From Streptomyces sp. NBC_00443 (lineage in GTDB: Bacteria; Actinomycetota; Actinomycetes; Streptomycetales; Streptomycetaceae), in NCBI RefSeq assembly GCF_036014175.1, contig NZ_CP107917.1:7626001-7690000 (forward strand): a DNA stretch of 64,000 nt, in the 5' to 3' direction. Made by a program: the position numbers and the translations under genes. The number at the start of each line of letters is the position of its first letter. The stretch's first letter is position 1. The notes under the pieces are model-generated. The model saw only the letters and a program-made list of their open reading frames with translations. It was not told where the DNA came from and did no database searches. Below are positions 25,720-33,729 of the stretch, piece by piece.

Positions 25720-26269
25720 GGCCGTCGATCGTGACCACGTACTCCGCAGTGCCGCCGCACTGCTGACCCGCAAATCCACCGCGACCATGGACGAGGTCGC
25801 CAAGGCCGCCGGGATCAGCCGCGCCACACTGCACCGGCAGTTCGCCGGACGGGACGCGCTCGTCCGGGCGCTGGAGTCGCTGGGCATCGCGGAGTGCGAG
25901 GCCGCGGTGGACTCGGCGCGGCTGGACGAGGGTGCGGCGAGTGACGCCGTACGACGTCTCGTCCGCGGGATCGAGCCCGCCGCCGGACTTCTGGCCTTCC
26001 TCTACACCGAGAACCAGCTGTTCGAGGGCGAGGAGGTGGACGAGGGCTGGTCCCGGATCGACGCCCGGATCGCCGCGCTGTTCCGGCGCGGACAGGACAA
26101 CGGCGAGTTCCGGATCGACCTCACGCCCACGTGGCTCACCGAGGCTCTGTTCGGGCTGCTCGCCTCCGGCGCCTGGGTCGTGCAGAGCGGCAAGGTCGCG
26201 GCCAACGACTTCCACCACATGATCGTCGAGCTGTTGCTCGGCGGCGCGCTCAGAAGAGAGGAATCATGA
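25718..26269 (+). CDS. TetR family transcriptional regulator
   Basis: The protein has 183 aa. The N-terminal HTH (residues ~10-55) reads 'RSAAALLTRKSTATMDEVAK', 'AAGISRATLHRQFAGRDAL'; the helical C-terminal ligand domain follows, with 'LFEGEEVDEGWSRIDARIAA' and 'TEALFGLLASGAWVVQSGK'. ATG 25718 sits inside the operator repeats, so the mRNA is probably leaderless and autoregulated. The stop overlaps the MFS start (ATGA), so regulator and pump are one operon and the ligand is likely a pump substrate. Confidence 0.92.
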   Translation: MAVDRDHVLRSAAALLTRKSTATMDEVAKAAGISRATLHRQFAGRDALVRALESLGIAECEAAVDSARLDEGAASDAVRRLVRGIEPAAGLLAFLYTENQLFEGEEVDEGWSRIDARIAALFRRGQDNGEFRIDLTPTWLTEALFGLLASGAWVVQSGKVAANDFHHMIVELLLGGALRREES

Positions 26270-27792
26270 CCAGCACCCTGCAGTCGGCGACCACGACCGA
26301 GGCGGTGACCAAGCGCCCCGGTCGTTGGCTCGCGCTGTCCGTCCTCGTCCTCGCCGTGCTGCTGGTGGCCGTGGACGCGACCGTCCTCGGCCTCGCGACC
26401 CCCTACATCAGCGAGGACCTGAAGCCCTCCGGCACCCAGCTGCTGTGGATAGGCGACGTCTACTCCTTCGTCATCGCCGGTCTGCTGGTGTCGATGGGCA
26501 GCCTCGGCGACCGCATAGGCCGCAAGCGGATCCTGCTCGTCGGCGCCACGGCGTTCGGTGCGGTGTCCGTGCTCAACGCCTATGCGACGACACCGGAGAT
26601 GATGATCGTCGCCCGGGCCCTGCTCGGTGTCGCCGGCGCCACCCTGATGCCGGCCACGCTCGCCCTGATCCGCAACCTCTTCCACGACCCGCGCGAGCGC
26701 AGCCTCGCCATCGGTATCTGGGGCGCGACCGCCTCTGCCGGTACGGCCGTCGGCCCGATCGTCGGTGGCTTCCTGCTCGAACACTTCTGGTGGGGCTCGG
26801 TCTTCCTGATCAACCTGCCCGTGATGGCGGTCCTCGTCGTCGTCGGCATCAAGCTGCTGCCCGAGTCGCGCAACCCGAACCCCGGTCCCTGGGACATGAT
26901 CAGCGTCGTCCTGTCCCTCGTCGGCATGATCGGTGTCGTCTACGCCGTCAAGGAGGCGGCCGCGGTCGGCTTCACCTGGATCATGGTCGCCGCGGGCCTG
27001 CTGGGTGCTGCCGCGCTGTACGGCTTCGTGCGCCGCCAGCTCACCCTGCCGGCCCCGCTGCTGGACATGCGGCTGTTCCGTCACCGCGGCTTCAGCGGCG
27101 CGGTGCTGGCCGACCTGCTGACCATCCTCGGCCTGTCCGGCCTGGTGTTCTTCCTCTCCCAGTTCCTGCAACTCGTGCAGGGCAGGGGGCCGTTCGAGGC
27201 GGGCCTCGCCGAGCTGCCCGCCGCGATCGGCGCGGTCGTCGCCGGCCTGATCGCCGGTCGCGTGGCCCGCCGCTACTCGGTACGGGCCGTCGTCTCCGGC
27301 GGCCTCGCGGCCATCGGCCTCGCCCTGGCCGTGCTCACGGTCATCGACCGCTCGACCGGCTACCCCCTGCTGGGCGCCGCCCTGCTGGTGGTCGGCGTCG
27401 GCGCGGGCTTCTCCTTCACGGTGACGTCGGACGTGATCCTCTCCAGCGTCCCGAAGGAGCAGGCGGGCGCGGCGTCGGCGGTGTCGGAGACGGCGTACGA
27501 GTTGGGTGCCGCTCTGGGTATCGCGGTGCTGGGCTCGATCGTGACGGGCGTCTACCGGGACTTCACGGGCCCGGCGGGCACTCCGGCGGAAGCGCACGAG
27601 TCACTGGGCGGTGCGGTGGAAGCGGCGTCGGGAATGCCGGCGCAGACGTCCGAGGTGATGCTGGACGCCGCCCGGAGTTCCTTCGTCGACGGTCTCGCCC
27701 TCGCAGCGGGAGCCGGAGCGGCCGTACTGCTCGCCGCGGCGGTGGCAGCGTGGTTCCTCCTCCGCGGCCAACGGCTGGACAACGCCGCCTGA
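26266..27792 (+). CDS. MFS transporter, DHA2 (EmrB/QacA) family drug exporter
   Basis: This 508-aa protein has 14 predicted membrane helices, the DHA2 layout for proton-driven multidrug efflux. Signatures: 'LLVAVDATVLGLATPYISED' in TM1 (VDxTVxxxAxP, motif D1), 'GSLGDRIGRKRILLVGA' (motif A), 'MPATLALIRNLF', and 'GIWGATASAGTAVGPIVGGF' (motif C of antiporters). The TetR gene overlaps it by 4 bp. The substrate is unknown; a toxic organic cation is the usual guess for this pairing. Confidence 0.92.
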   Translation: MTSTLQSATTTEAVTKRPGRWLALSVLVLAVLLVAVDATVLGLATPYISEDLKPSGTQLLWIGDVYSFVIAGLLVSMGSLGDRIGRKRILLVGATAFGAVSVLNAYATTPEMMIVARALLGVAGATLMPATLALIRNLFHDPRERSLAIGIWGATASAGTAVGPIVGGFLLEHFWWGSVFLINLPVMAVLVVVGIKLLPESRNPNPGPWDMISVVLSLVGMIGVVYAVKEAAAVGFTWIMVAAGLLGAAALYGFVRRQLTLPAPLLDMRLFRHRGFSGAVLADLLTILGLSGLVFFLSQFLQLVQGRGPFEAGLAELPAAIGAVVAGLIAGRVARRYSVRAVVSGGLAAIGLALAVLTVIDRSTGYPLLGAALLVVGVGAGFSFTVTSDVILSSVPKEQAGAASAVSETAYELGAALGIAVLGSIVTGVYRDFTGPAGTPAEAHESLGGAVEAASGMPAQTSEVMLDAARSSFVDGLALAAGAGAAVLLAAAVAAWFLLRGQRLDNAA

Positions 27793-27820
27793 GACCTTGA
27801 GCGACCCGCTTGCTCCATGA

Positions 27821-28320
27821 AGGGGCGCGGGGCTGTCTCCGATTGGCGGCTGCCCCGCGTGGCCGGGACCGCCACATCAAACGCGCAGCCGATGACAGCT
27901 CGTGGCCCGCTCAGCCTCGGGGCCGCTGAGTCGCGGGAATGGCGGCGCCGATGTTCCTTCAGGGGCCGTGAGGCTGTGTCTGATTGGCGGCTGCCCCGCG
28001 TGGCCGGGACCCGCCACATCAAACGCGCAGCCGATGACAGTTCGCGGCCCGCTCAGCCTCGGGGCCGCTGAGTCGCGGGAATGGCGGCGCCGATGTCCCT
28101 TCAGGGGCGTGAGGCTGTGTCTGATTGGCGGCTGCCCCGCGTGGCCGGGACCCGCCACATCGGCCCCGCAGCCGAAGACAGGCCGCGGCCTCCTCAACTT
28201 AAAGGCCGCCGAGCCGCGGGAATGCCGGCGCCGACGTCCGTCCCTTCAGGGGCGCGGGGAACTGCGCGACCAGCCCCCACGCACCCGCACCCGAGAACAA
28301 CGCCCAGCCCCCGAACTCCC
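27821..28320. repeat. three tandem copies of a ~141-bp non-coding unit
   Basis: Copies begin at 27821, 27961 and 28103; the core GATTGGCGGCTGCCCCGCG recurs at 27841, 27982 and 28123, exactly 141 bp apart. Copies 1 and 2 differ by only a few bases, and copy 3 diverges in its second half. A fourth partial unit (AGGGGCGCGGGGAACTGCGC, from 28248) closes the array. The stretch between the convergent MFS and plsC genes holds no convincing gene. The unit belongs to the dispersed family seen at 24495. Confidence 0.9.
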
Positions 28321-28339
28321 AGCCGCCGAACCAGCGGAG

Positions 28340-29014
28340 CTACGCCGCTTCCTTCGCCTTGCTCGCGTACATGTCCACGTACTCCTGCCCGGACAGCCGC
28401 ATGACCTCGGCCATCACGGAGTCGGTCACCGCCCGCAGCACGTACCGGTCCCGGTCCATCCCCTCGTACCGCGAGAACTCCATCGCCTCGCCGAAGCGGA
28501 CCGTGACCTTGCGCGGCCGGGGCATTCCCGCCCCACCCGGCTGGATCTTGTCCGTGCCGATCATCGCGAACGGAACGACTGGCGCCCCGGTCATCAGCGT
28601 CAGGCGTGCGATGCCGGTGCGCCCCCGGTACAGCCGTCCGTCGGGGGAGCGCGTGCCCTCGGGGTAGATCCCGAAGACGTTGCCCTCCTCCAGGATGCGG
28701 CGCCCGGTCATCAGGGCGGCCACGCCGCCGCGGCCGCCGTCACGGTCGACGGGGATCATGCCGACGCCGGTGAAAAACCAGGCCATCAGCCGGCCCTTGA
28801 CACCCTTGCCGGTGACGTACTCGTCCTTGCCGATGAACAGGACCTGACGGTCGCAGACCAGCGGCAGGATCATCGAGTCGATGAACGTGAGGTGGTTGCC
28901 GGCCAGGATGACCGGACCGTCGCCCGGGATGTGCTCCGCGCCCTCCACCTGTGGGCGGAACATCAGGCGCATGATCGGTCCGAGCACTGCCTTGATGAGC
29001 GCGAAGCGGGACAA
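28340..29014 (-). CDS. plsC: 1-acyl-sn-glycerol-3-phosphate acyltransferase
   Basis: This 224-aa membrane-associated enzyme acylates lysophosphatidic acid to phosphatidic acid. The PlsC motifs are present: 'VILAGNHLTFIDSMILPLV' (NHxxxxD catalytic dyad), 'TGVGMIPVDRDGG', 'VFGIYPEGTRSPDGRLYRGR' (EGTRS acyl-acceptor motif) and 'GAPVVPFAMIGTDK'. I chose TTG 29014 because GGAGGG lies just upstream; an upstream GTG gives a 26-residue extension with no site. It may act in phospholipid turnover together with the divergent glpQ gene. Confidence 0.9.
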   Translation of the reverse strand: MSRFALIKAVLGPIMRLMFRPQVEGAEHIPGDGPVILAGNHLTFIDSMILPLVCDRQVLFIGKDEYVTGKGVKGRLMAWFFTGVGMIPVDRDGGRGGVAALMTGRRILEEGNVFGIYPEGTRSPDGRLYRGRTGIARLTLMTGAPVVPFAMIGTDKIQPGGAGMPRPRKVTVRFGEAMEFSRYEGMDRDRYVLRAVTDSVMAEVMRLSGQEYVDMYASKAKEAA

Positions 29015-29106
29015 CGGGCCCTCCGGTGTCAAGGGATTCGGTATAAGTCTGTGCAGGTGAGGACGATACTCGCGGTTCCCCGGGTCCCGCACATCGGGTG
29101 GGCCGA

Positions 29107-29150
29107 CTTCACCTACGCCTTACGCACTGTTGACCCACGTTTACCTGCGG
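29107..29150 (+). promoter_or_regulatory. PHO-box-like direct repeats upstream of glpQ
   Basis: Four 11-bp steps, CTTCACCTACG (29107), CCTTACGCACT (29118), GTTGACCCACG (29129) and TTTACCTGCGG (29140), resemble the PhoP box unit GTTCACCTRGC, best in units 1 and 3. glpQ genes are known PhoP targets in Streptomyces. The site lies ~235 bp before the glpQ ATG, rather far, and could also act on plsC. Confidence 0.4.
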
Positions 29151-29384
29151 TGGCGCGCCGAGAACGGCACGTAACGCGTTCGCCATGATGTGACGGACAT
29201 CGCCCCGAGGGCCTATCGGACGCGTTCCCCGGACGGCCGCAGGCATTCCGACGGGCCGTCATCTCTCCATTCCGGTACGACATTCAGCATCACCCGCGAG
29301 TTCCGCCGCAGGTCTCCCATCCGTCATGGACACGCACCTACGATCGGCCCGCACTGAAATGGGCGGACGGTCAGGAGGGCCCTC

Positions 29385-30554
29385 ATGGGAACCCAGGAGA
29401 ACGAGCAGACGGGCGTCACCGGACGGCGGATGCTTCTCGGCGCGGCTGTGCTCGGCGCGGGCGGAGCGGTCCTCGGACTGTCCGGTACGGCGAGAGCGGC
29501 CGAGGCCGGGCACGGCGGCTCGGGCGGCGGCCTGAAGAGCCTGCCCAAGCCGACGATCATCGGCCACCGCGGTGCCAGCGGCTACCGGCCCGAGCACACC
29601 CTCGGCTCCTACCAGCTGGCCCTCGACATGGGCGCCGACATCATCGAGGCCGGCGACCTGGTGCCCACCAAGGACGGCCACCTCGTCTGCCGGCACGAGC
29701 CGGAGATCGGCGGCACGACCGACGTCGCGGACCATCCCGAGTTCGCCGACCGCAAGAAGACCAAGTCCCTCGACGGCGTCGCCACCACCGGCTGGTTCAC
29801 CGAGGACTTCACCCTCGCCGAGCTGAAGACCCTGCGCGCGACCGAGCGCATCCCGGCCAACCGCCCGCACAACACCCTCTACAACGGCCGCTGGGAGATC
29901 CCCACGTTCGAAGAGGTGCTGCGCTGGCAGGACGAGCAGAGCCGTAAGCGCGGCAAGCAGGTCTGGATCTACCCCGAGCTCAAGCACCCCACCTACTTCC
30001 GCAAGCAGGGCCTCGCCCTGGAGGAGCGGGTCGCCAAGGTGCTGCACAAGTACGGCAAGGACCGGCGGAACTCGCCCGTCATCCTCCAGTCCTTCGAGCC
30101 GACCAGCATCCAGCGGCTGAACAAGCTCGTCGACAACCCGCTGGTCGTCCTGCTCTCCGGCGCGACCACCCGCCCCTGGGACTTCGTCGAGACAGGTGAC
30201 CCGCGCACGGTCGCCGACCTGATCAAGCCGGCGGGCCTCAGGGAGATCGCCTCCTACGCCCAGGGCATCGGCCCGACCCTGGACCTGGTCATCCCGAAGG
30301 ACGCGAACGGCAACCTCACTCAGGCCACCACGCTGGTCGCAGACGCGCACAAGGTCGGGCTGATCCTGCACCCCTACACGATGCGCAACGAGAACCCCTT
30401 CCTGCCGACGAGCTTCCGCAAGGGCACCGATGCGGACGTCTACGGTGACGTCTTCGGCGCCTACAAGGTGTACTTCGCGACCGGCATCGACGGCGTCTTC
30501 ACCGACAACCCCGACACGGGCCTGCTGGCCCGCGAGGACTTCGTCAACGGCTGA
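29385..30554 (+). CDS. glpQ: secreted glycerophosphodiester phosphodiesterase
   Basis: The 389-aa enzyme hydrolyses deacylated phospholipids or teichoic-type diesters to glycerol-3-phosphate and an alcohol, supplying phosphate outside the cell. The signal carries a Tat-like twin arginine ('GVTGRRMLLGAAVL', residues ~10-23), ending in 'GTARAAEA'. The GDPD barrel has the catalytic 'TIIGHRGASGYRPEHTLGSY' (H, R, E of the active site), 'GADIIEAGDLVPTKDGHLVC' and 'TGIDGVFTDNPDTGL' at the end. It probably corresponds to glpQ1 of S. coelicolor, which is phosphate-controlled, consistent with the upstream PHO-box-like repeats. Confidence 0.93.
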   Translation: MGTQENEQTGVTGRRMLLGAAVLGAGGAVLGLSGTARAAEAGHGGSGGGLKSLPKPTIIGHRGASGYRPEHTLGSYQLALDMGADIIEAGDLVPTKDGHLVCRHEPEIGGTTDVADHPEFADRKKTKSLDGVATTGWFTEDFTLAELKTLRATERIPANRPHNTLYNGRWEIPTFEEVLRWQDEQSRKRGKQVWIYPELKHPTYFRKQGLALEERVAKVLHKYGKDRRNSPVILQSFEPTSIQRLNKLVDNPLVVLLSGATTRPWDFVETGDPRTVADLIKPAGLREIASYAQGIGPTLDLVIPKDANGNLTQATTLVADAHKVGLILHPYTMRNENPFLPTSFRKGTDADVYGDVFGAYKVYFATGIDGVFTDNPDTGLLAREDFVNG

Positions 30555-30628
30555 GACCCGAGCCCCGGTTGGGGTGACTGTCAGCCGCCCGGGCAACCCC
30601 GCGCCCGGGCGGCTGCGTCGTGCCGCAT

Positions 30629-31138
30629 ATGACGGACGACCTGGTTGCCGCCCTGCGCCCGCTGCTCCTCGCCGAGGCCTTCGCCGAGGCACCTGCCTCC
30701 GGAGCGGAGCCGGGCGACCTGGAACAGGCGGTCTGGCTCCGCCTCCTGGAACGCCTCGACTCCGACGGCCCGCCCGTGGACCCGCCGGTCTGGCTGCGCA
30801 GGGCCGTCCGCGCCGAGGCCCGCCGAAGCCGCCGTACGACACGCCATGAACGGCCGTACGAGCACGAGCCCGCCGCCGACACCGACCGCCACGACCCCGA
30901 ACACCTCGCCCTCGCGGCCGCACGCCACCGCGACCTGCGCGACGCGGTGCGCCGCCTCCCCGGCCGCTGCCCCCGTCTCGTCGAGGCTCTGCTCTCCCCG
31001 AACGACCTGACATACCGGGAAATCGCGGGGGAGTTGGGTATCTCACAGGGCAGTCTCGGCCCGGAACGTTCCAGATGCCTGGGATGTCTGCGTCGAATGC
31101 TCACGCCGGAGGTTGCGGCCCGCGGAGCGCGGGGATAG
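30629..31138 (+). CDS. small sigma-70-family (ECF-like) RNA polymerase sigma factor
   Basis: The protein has 169 aa. The C-terminal region 4 helix-turn-helix is clear: 'LTYREIAGELGISQGSLGP', followed by 'RSRCLGCLRRML'. The N-terminal part has a weak region-2-like segment ('DLEQAVWLRLLERLDSDG', 'PVWLRRAVRAEARRSRRTT'). No anti-sigma gene is adjacent. ATG 30629 or GTG 30620 are both possible, and neither has a strong ribosome-binding site. It lies 74 bp after glpQ and 45 bp before a GNAT gene, so the three may be read together. Confidence 0.75.
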   Translation: MTDDLVAALRPLLLAEAFAEAPASGAEPGDLEQAVWLRLLERLDSDGPPVDPPVWLRRAVRAEARRSRRTTRHERPYEHEPAADTDRHDPEHLALAAARHRDLRDAVRRLPGRCPRLVEALLSPNDLTYREIAGELGISQGSLGPERSRCLGCLRRMLTPEVAARGARG

Positions 31139-31183
31139 GAGTGAGGGACGACAGGCGATCAGGTGAGCGGGAGGCGTGCGCAC

Positions 31184-31681
31184 ATGGGCATGAGCGTGAC
31201 CATCTCGGTGGCGACCGGGCAGGACGCGGAGCAGATCTTCAGGCTGCAGTACCTGTGCTTCCAGAGCGAGGCTGCGCTGTACGGCAACTACCGCATCGAC
31301 CCGCTCGTCCAGACACTGGACTCGGTCCGTGCGGAGGTCGCCGCGGACTGCGTCTTCGTGGCTCGGCTCGGCGAGGAGGTGGTCGGCTCCGTCCGCGGCA
31401 GCGTCACCGAGGACGGCGCGGCGGCCATCGGCAAGCTCTGCGTCCACCCGCGCCTCCAGGGCCACGGCATCGGCGCCCGCCTCCTGCGTGCCGCGGAAGC
31501 CGCCCTGACCGAACAGCGCGGCGCCAAGAGGTTCCGCCTGGAGGCCGGCCACCGCAGCGAGGGCAACCTGCGCCTGTACCGCAAGGTCGGCTACGAGACG
31601 GTGGGCACGTCGAAGGGGGCGGACGGGGTCCCGATGGTCGTCCTGGAGAAGCCGGCCGGGACGTACGCGACAACGGCGTGA
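31184..31681 (+). CDS. GNAT family N-acetyltransferase
   Basis: This 165-aa protein has the GNAT core 'AIGKLCVHPRLQGHGIGARL' (motif A, Q-G-H-G-I-G) followed by 'FRLEAGHRSEGNLRLYRKVG' (motif B, with the Tyr near the acetyl-CoA thioester). GGGAGG lies 9 bp before ATG 31184, making this start better than the GTG at 31163. The acceptor is unknown. Confidence 0.88.
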   Translation: MGMSVTISVATGQDAEQIFRLQYLCFQSEAALYGNYRIDPLVQTLDSVRAEVAADCVFVARLGEEVVGSVRGSVTEDGAAAIGKLCVHPRLQGHGIGARLLRAAEAALTEQRGAKRFRLEAGHRSEGNLRLYRKVGYETVGTSKGADGVPMVVLEKPAGTYATTA

Positions 31682-31720
31682 CTGCAACTCCTTGAACGGG
31701 GCCCTAGCCGCCTGACGGCC

Positions 31721-32149
31721 TCAGGCGGCATCCCCGTGAGGCGCACGCTTGCGCAACCAGTACAGCGCGGACAGCGGCAAGAGCACGGGGATGAACAGGT
31801 ACCCCATGCCGAAGTCGGACCACACGGTCGAGTCGGGGAACGCCGATGGCTCGACGAGGGTCCACGTGCCCACGACCAGCACGCCCACCAGTTCGGCCGC
31901 GCAGCAGACCTGCGCCGCCTTGCGGGCCGTCTCGCCGCCCCGCACCAGCGAGTACGTGATGAATCCGTAGACGAGCCCCGCCACCGCCGACAGCGAATAC
32001 GCCAGCGGCGCCCGGTCGAACTCCGTCGCGATCTGGTACGCCGATCGCGACACGGCTCCGACCACCATCACACCGTACAGCCACACCAGCACAATCCCGG
32101 GCCCGCTGATCAGCCGTGCCCTGCCGGGCTTCTCCTGCGTCACGGCCAC
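31721..32149 (-). CDS. integral membrane protein of unknown function, four helices
   Basis: About 142 aa with four hydrophobic helices ('GPGIVLVWLYGVMVVGA', 'YSLSAVAGLVYGFITYSLV', 'CCAAELVGVLVVGTWTLV', 'MGYLFIPVLLPLSALYWL') and a charged C-terminus. Conserved polar residues lie in the loop 'EPSAFPDSTVWSDFG'. I do not recognise a named family. The start is uncertain: GGGGAGG precedes both GTG 32149 and GTG 32143, and ATG 32170 would overlap the upstream gene. It is cotranscribed with the membrane gene at 32151-32510. Confidence 0.7.
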   Translation of the reverse strand: MAVTQEKPGRARLISGPGIVLVWLYGVMVVGAVSRSAYQIATEFDRAPLAYSLSAVAGLVYGFITYSLVRGGETARKAAQVCCAAELVGVLVVGTWTLVEPSAFPDSTVWSDFGMGYLFIPVLLPLSALYWLRKRAPHGDAA

Positions 32150-32150
32150 C

Positions 32151-32510
32151 TCAGCCTCCCCAGATGTCATAGAGCCGCACCTCGAGCACGGCCAGCACCA
32201 CGCCGCCCGCGGCGACCGTCACCGACCCCCACTTGCTCCGCTCGGCCAGCGACATGAACCCGGCGGCCGGAATGCACGCGAACGAGCCCAGGAGATAGGC
32301 CACGAAGATCGTCGTGCCCTGCTCCGGCTTCTCGCCCTGCGCCAGCAGCACGATCCCGATCACCAGCTGCACCAGGGCCAGCACTGTCACCACGGCCATG
32401 CCGATGAAGTGCCAGTCCTTCGTCGGCTGATCACGGTACGCCGCCCAACCGCACCACGCGGCGAGCAGCAGCGCGGCGACCCCGGTCACCAGCGTCAGGG
32501 CATCAAACAT
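32151..32510 (-). CDS. small integral membrane protein
   Basis: This 119-aa protein has four predicted helices: 'ALTLVTGVAALLLAAWCGWA', 'GMAVVTVLALVQLVIGIVLL', 'FVAYLLGSFACIPAAGFMSL' and 'VTVAAGGVVLAVLEVRLY'. No catalytic motif is visible and the function is unknown. It is the first gene of a two-gene minus-strand operon whose second member, also four helices, starts within a base or two of its stop; they may form a complex. Confidence 0.75.
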   Translation of the reverse strand: MFDALTLVTGVAALLLAAWCGWAAYRDQPTKDWHFIGMAVVTVLALVQLVIGIVLLAQGEKPEQGTTIFVAYLLGSFACIPAAGFMSLAERSKWGSVTVAAGGVVLAVLEVRLYDIWGG

Positions 32511-32698
32511 GTGGCGAGCCTATTACGGGCCAAAAGGCCTGATGCGCCCGACCCCGGCGGTCGATCTCGTCCCCGTCGTCGTACCCGCTCGGCAACTCCC
32601 CGTCGGCCACGAAGGCCGTCACTTCCGGTCTGATGCGGGCATGATCGACGCCCGAGGCCGTGTCCGGCGAGCTCCGGCGGCCCCGTAGGGTCTGGACC

Positions 32699-33349
32699 AT
32701 GACGATCCACGCACGCGCTCTCCTGTTCGACAACGACGGCACCCTGGTCTCCTCCCTCGATTCCGTGGACCGCTGCTGGGCGCGGTGGGCCGGTGAGTAC
32801 GGGATCACGGCCGAGGAGTTCGCGCGGATCGAGCTGCACGGGCGGCCTGCCGTGGAGATAGCCGCCGACCTGCTGCCCGCCGACGTCGTGCCGGAGGCCC
32901 TCGCGCGGATCGAGGCGCTGGAGGTGGAGGACGTACCCAACGGCGGCGTCCACCTGCTGCCCGGCACCAAGGACTTCCTCGACTCGCTGCCCGCCGACCG
33001 CTGGGCCGTCGTCACCTCCGCCACCCGGCGCCTCGCCGAGGCCCGCCTCGACGCCGTCGGCATCCTGCCCAAGACCCTCATCGCCGCCGACGACATCACG
33101 CGCGGCAAGCCCGACCCCGAGCCCTACCTCCTCGCCGCCCGGCAGCTGGGCATCGACCCCGCGCACTGCGTCGTCTTCGAGGACGCCCCCGCCGGTCTGG
33201 CGGCCGGTCGCGCCGCCGGAATGACCACCGTGGCGTTCACCACAACCCACCAGGCCGACGAGCTCGACGCCGACTACGTGGTGAAGGACCTGTCGGCCCT
33301 GTCCGCCCTGGTCACCGACACCGGGGTCGAGATCGCCATACGCGCCTGA
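32699..33349 (+). CDS. HAD-family phosphatase (beta-phosphoglucomutase-like)
   Basis: The protein has 216 aa. HAD motifs: I 'LLFDNDGTLVSSLDSV' (nucleophile Asp and the +2 Asp), II 'WAVVTSATRRLAEARL' (Ser/Thr), III Lys in 'DITRGKPDPEPYLLAARQLG', and IV 'CVVFEDAPAGLAAGRAAGM'. A helical C1 cap lies between motifs I and II, as in sugar phosphatases. ATG 32699 (MTIHARA) is chosen over an upstream in-frame ATG that lies in low-quality sequence. A strong hairpin follows its stop. Confidence 0.9.
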   Translation: MTIHARALLFDNDGTLVSSLDSVDRCWARWAGEYGITAEEFARIELHGRPAVEIAADLLPADVVPEALARIEALEVEDVPNGGVHLLPGTKDFLDSLPADRWAVVTSATRRLAEARLDAVGILPKTLIAADDITRGKPDPEPYLLAARQLGIDPAHCVVFEDAPAGLAAGRAAGMTTVAFTTTHQADELDADYVVKDLSALSALVTDTGVEIAIRA

Positions 33350-33356
33350 GGGCTGT

Positions 33357-33387
33357 CCGCCGCTGTCCAGTATGCGGACAGCGGCGG
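33357..33387 (+). terminator. hairpin terminator after the HAD gene
   Basis: A perfect 12-bp stem (33357-33368 CCGCCGCTGTCC with 33376-33387) and 7-nt loop begin 7 bp past the stop at 33349. It separates the HAD gene from the metNIQ leader region. Confidence 0.85.
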
Positions 33388-33421
33388 TCGGTAAGGACCG
33401 TACGTCTGGTTTACTGATCGC

Positions 33422-33509
33422 ATGACCACGACGAGCTGCCGCATCCCTGCGACCGAGGCGACCCCTGCGCCCGGTGCTCGTTGTATGTGTCGAATGTGCG
33501 CCTTCTAGA
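33422..33509 (+). CDS. 28-codon Cys/Met-rich leader ORF upstream of metNIQ
   Basis: ATG 33422 to TAG 33509 encodes a 28-residue peptide with Cys at position 6 and a terminal run 'CMCRMCAF' (three Cys, two Met). No ribosome-binding site is present; a -10-like TTTACT at 33410-33415 suggests a leaderless transcript. It lies 220 bp before metN, with two hairpins between (33531-33548 and 33567-33583). A Cys/Met codon cluster just before the stop and ahead of a methionine-uptake operon is what a ribosome-stalling attenuator looks like. Expression is not proven. The last 'base triplet' is 33507-33509. Confidence 0.5.
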
Positions 33510-33530
33510 GGGCCCCTGCACCATCTGAGC

Positions 33531-33583
33531 CTCGCGCCCCGAAGCGAGAGCCCGCTCATGTCCGCGCGTACGACTCGCGTACG
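33531..33583 (+). promoter_or_regulatory. candidate attenuator hairpins between the leader ORF and metN
   Basis: CTCGC (33531-33535) pairs with GCGAG (33544-33548), and CGTACG (33567-33572) with CGTACG (33578-33583). GGTGC within the leader ORF could alternatively pair with GCACC just after its stop, which would compete with the first hairpin. This is read by eye; no folding energy was computed. Confidence 0.35.
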
Positions 33584-33729
33584 TGACTGAGCCGCGCCCC
33601 ACGCACACGTCTGCCCCCGGTTCCACCGCGTTCGCGGGAAACCGTGCTGCGTTCCGGCCGCCTTCGACCACGAATGCCCCGTGTTCGGTGCCCACGACGC
33701 GCCGTGCACTCGACAGTGACGGAAACCCA

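Noticed and set aside
27902..29188. 428-codon plus-strand frame through the 141-bp repeats
   Set aside because: It is built from the tandem non-coding unit and then runs antisense to plsC; no domain pattern.
33350..33729. SAM riboswitch upstream of metN
   Set aside because: I looked for the SAM-IV/SAM-I core and saw no matching conserved segments; a covariance-model search would be decisive.
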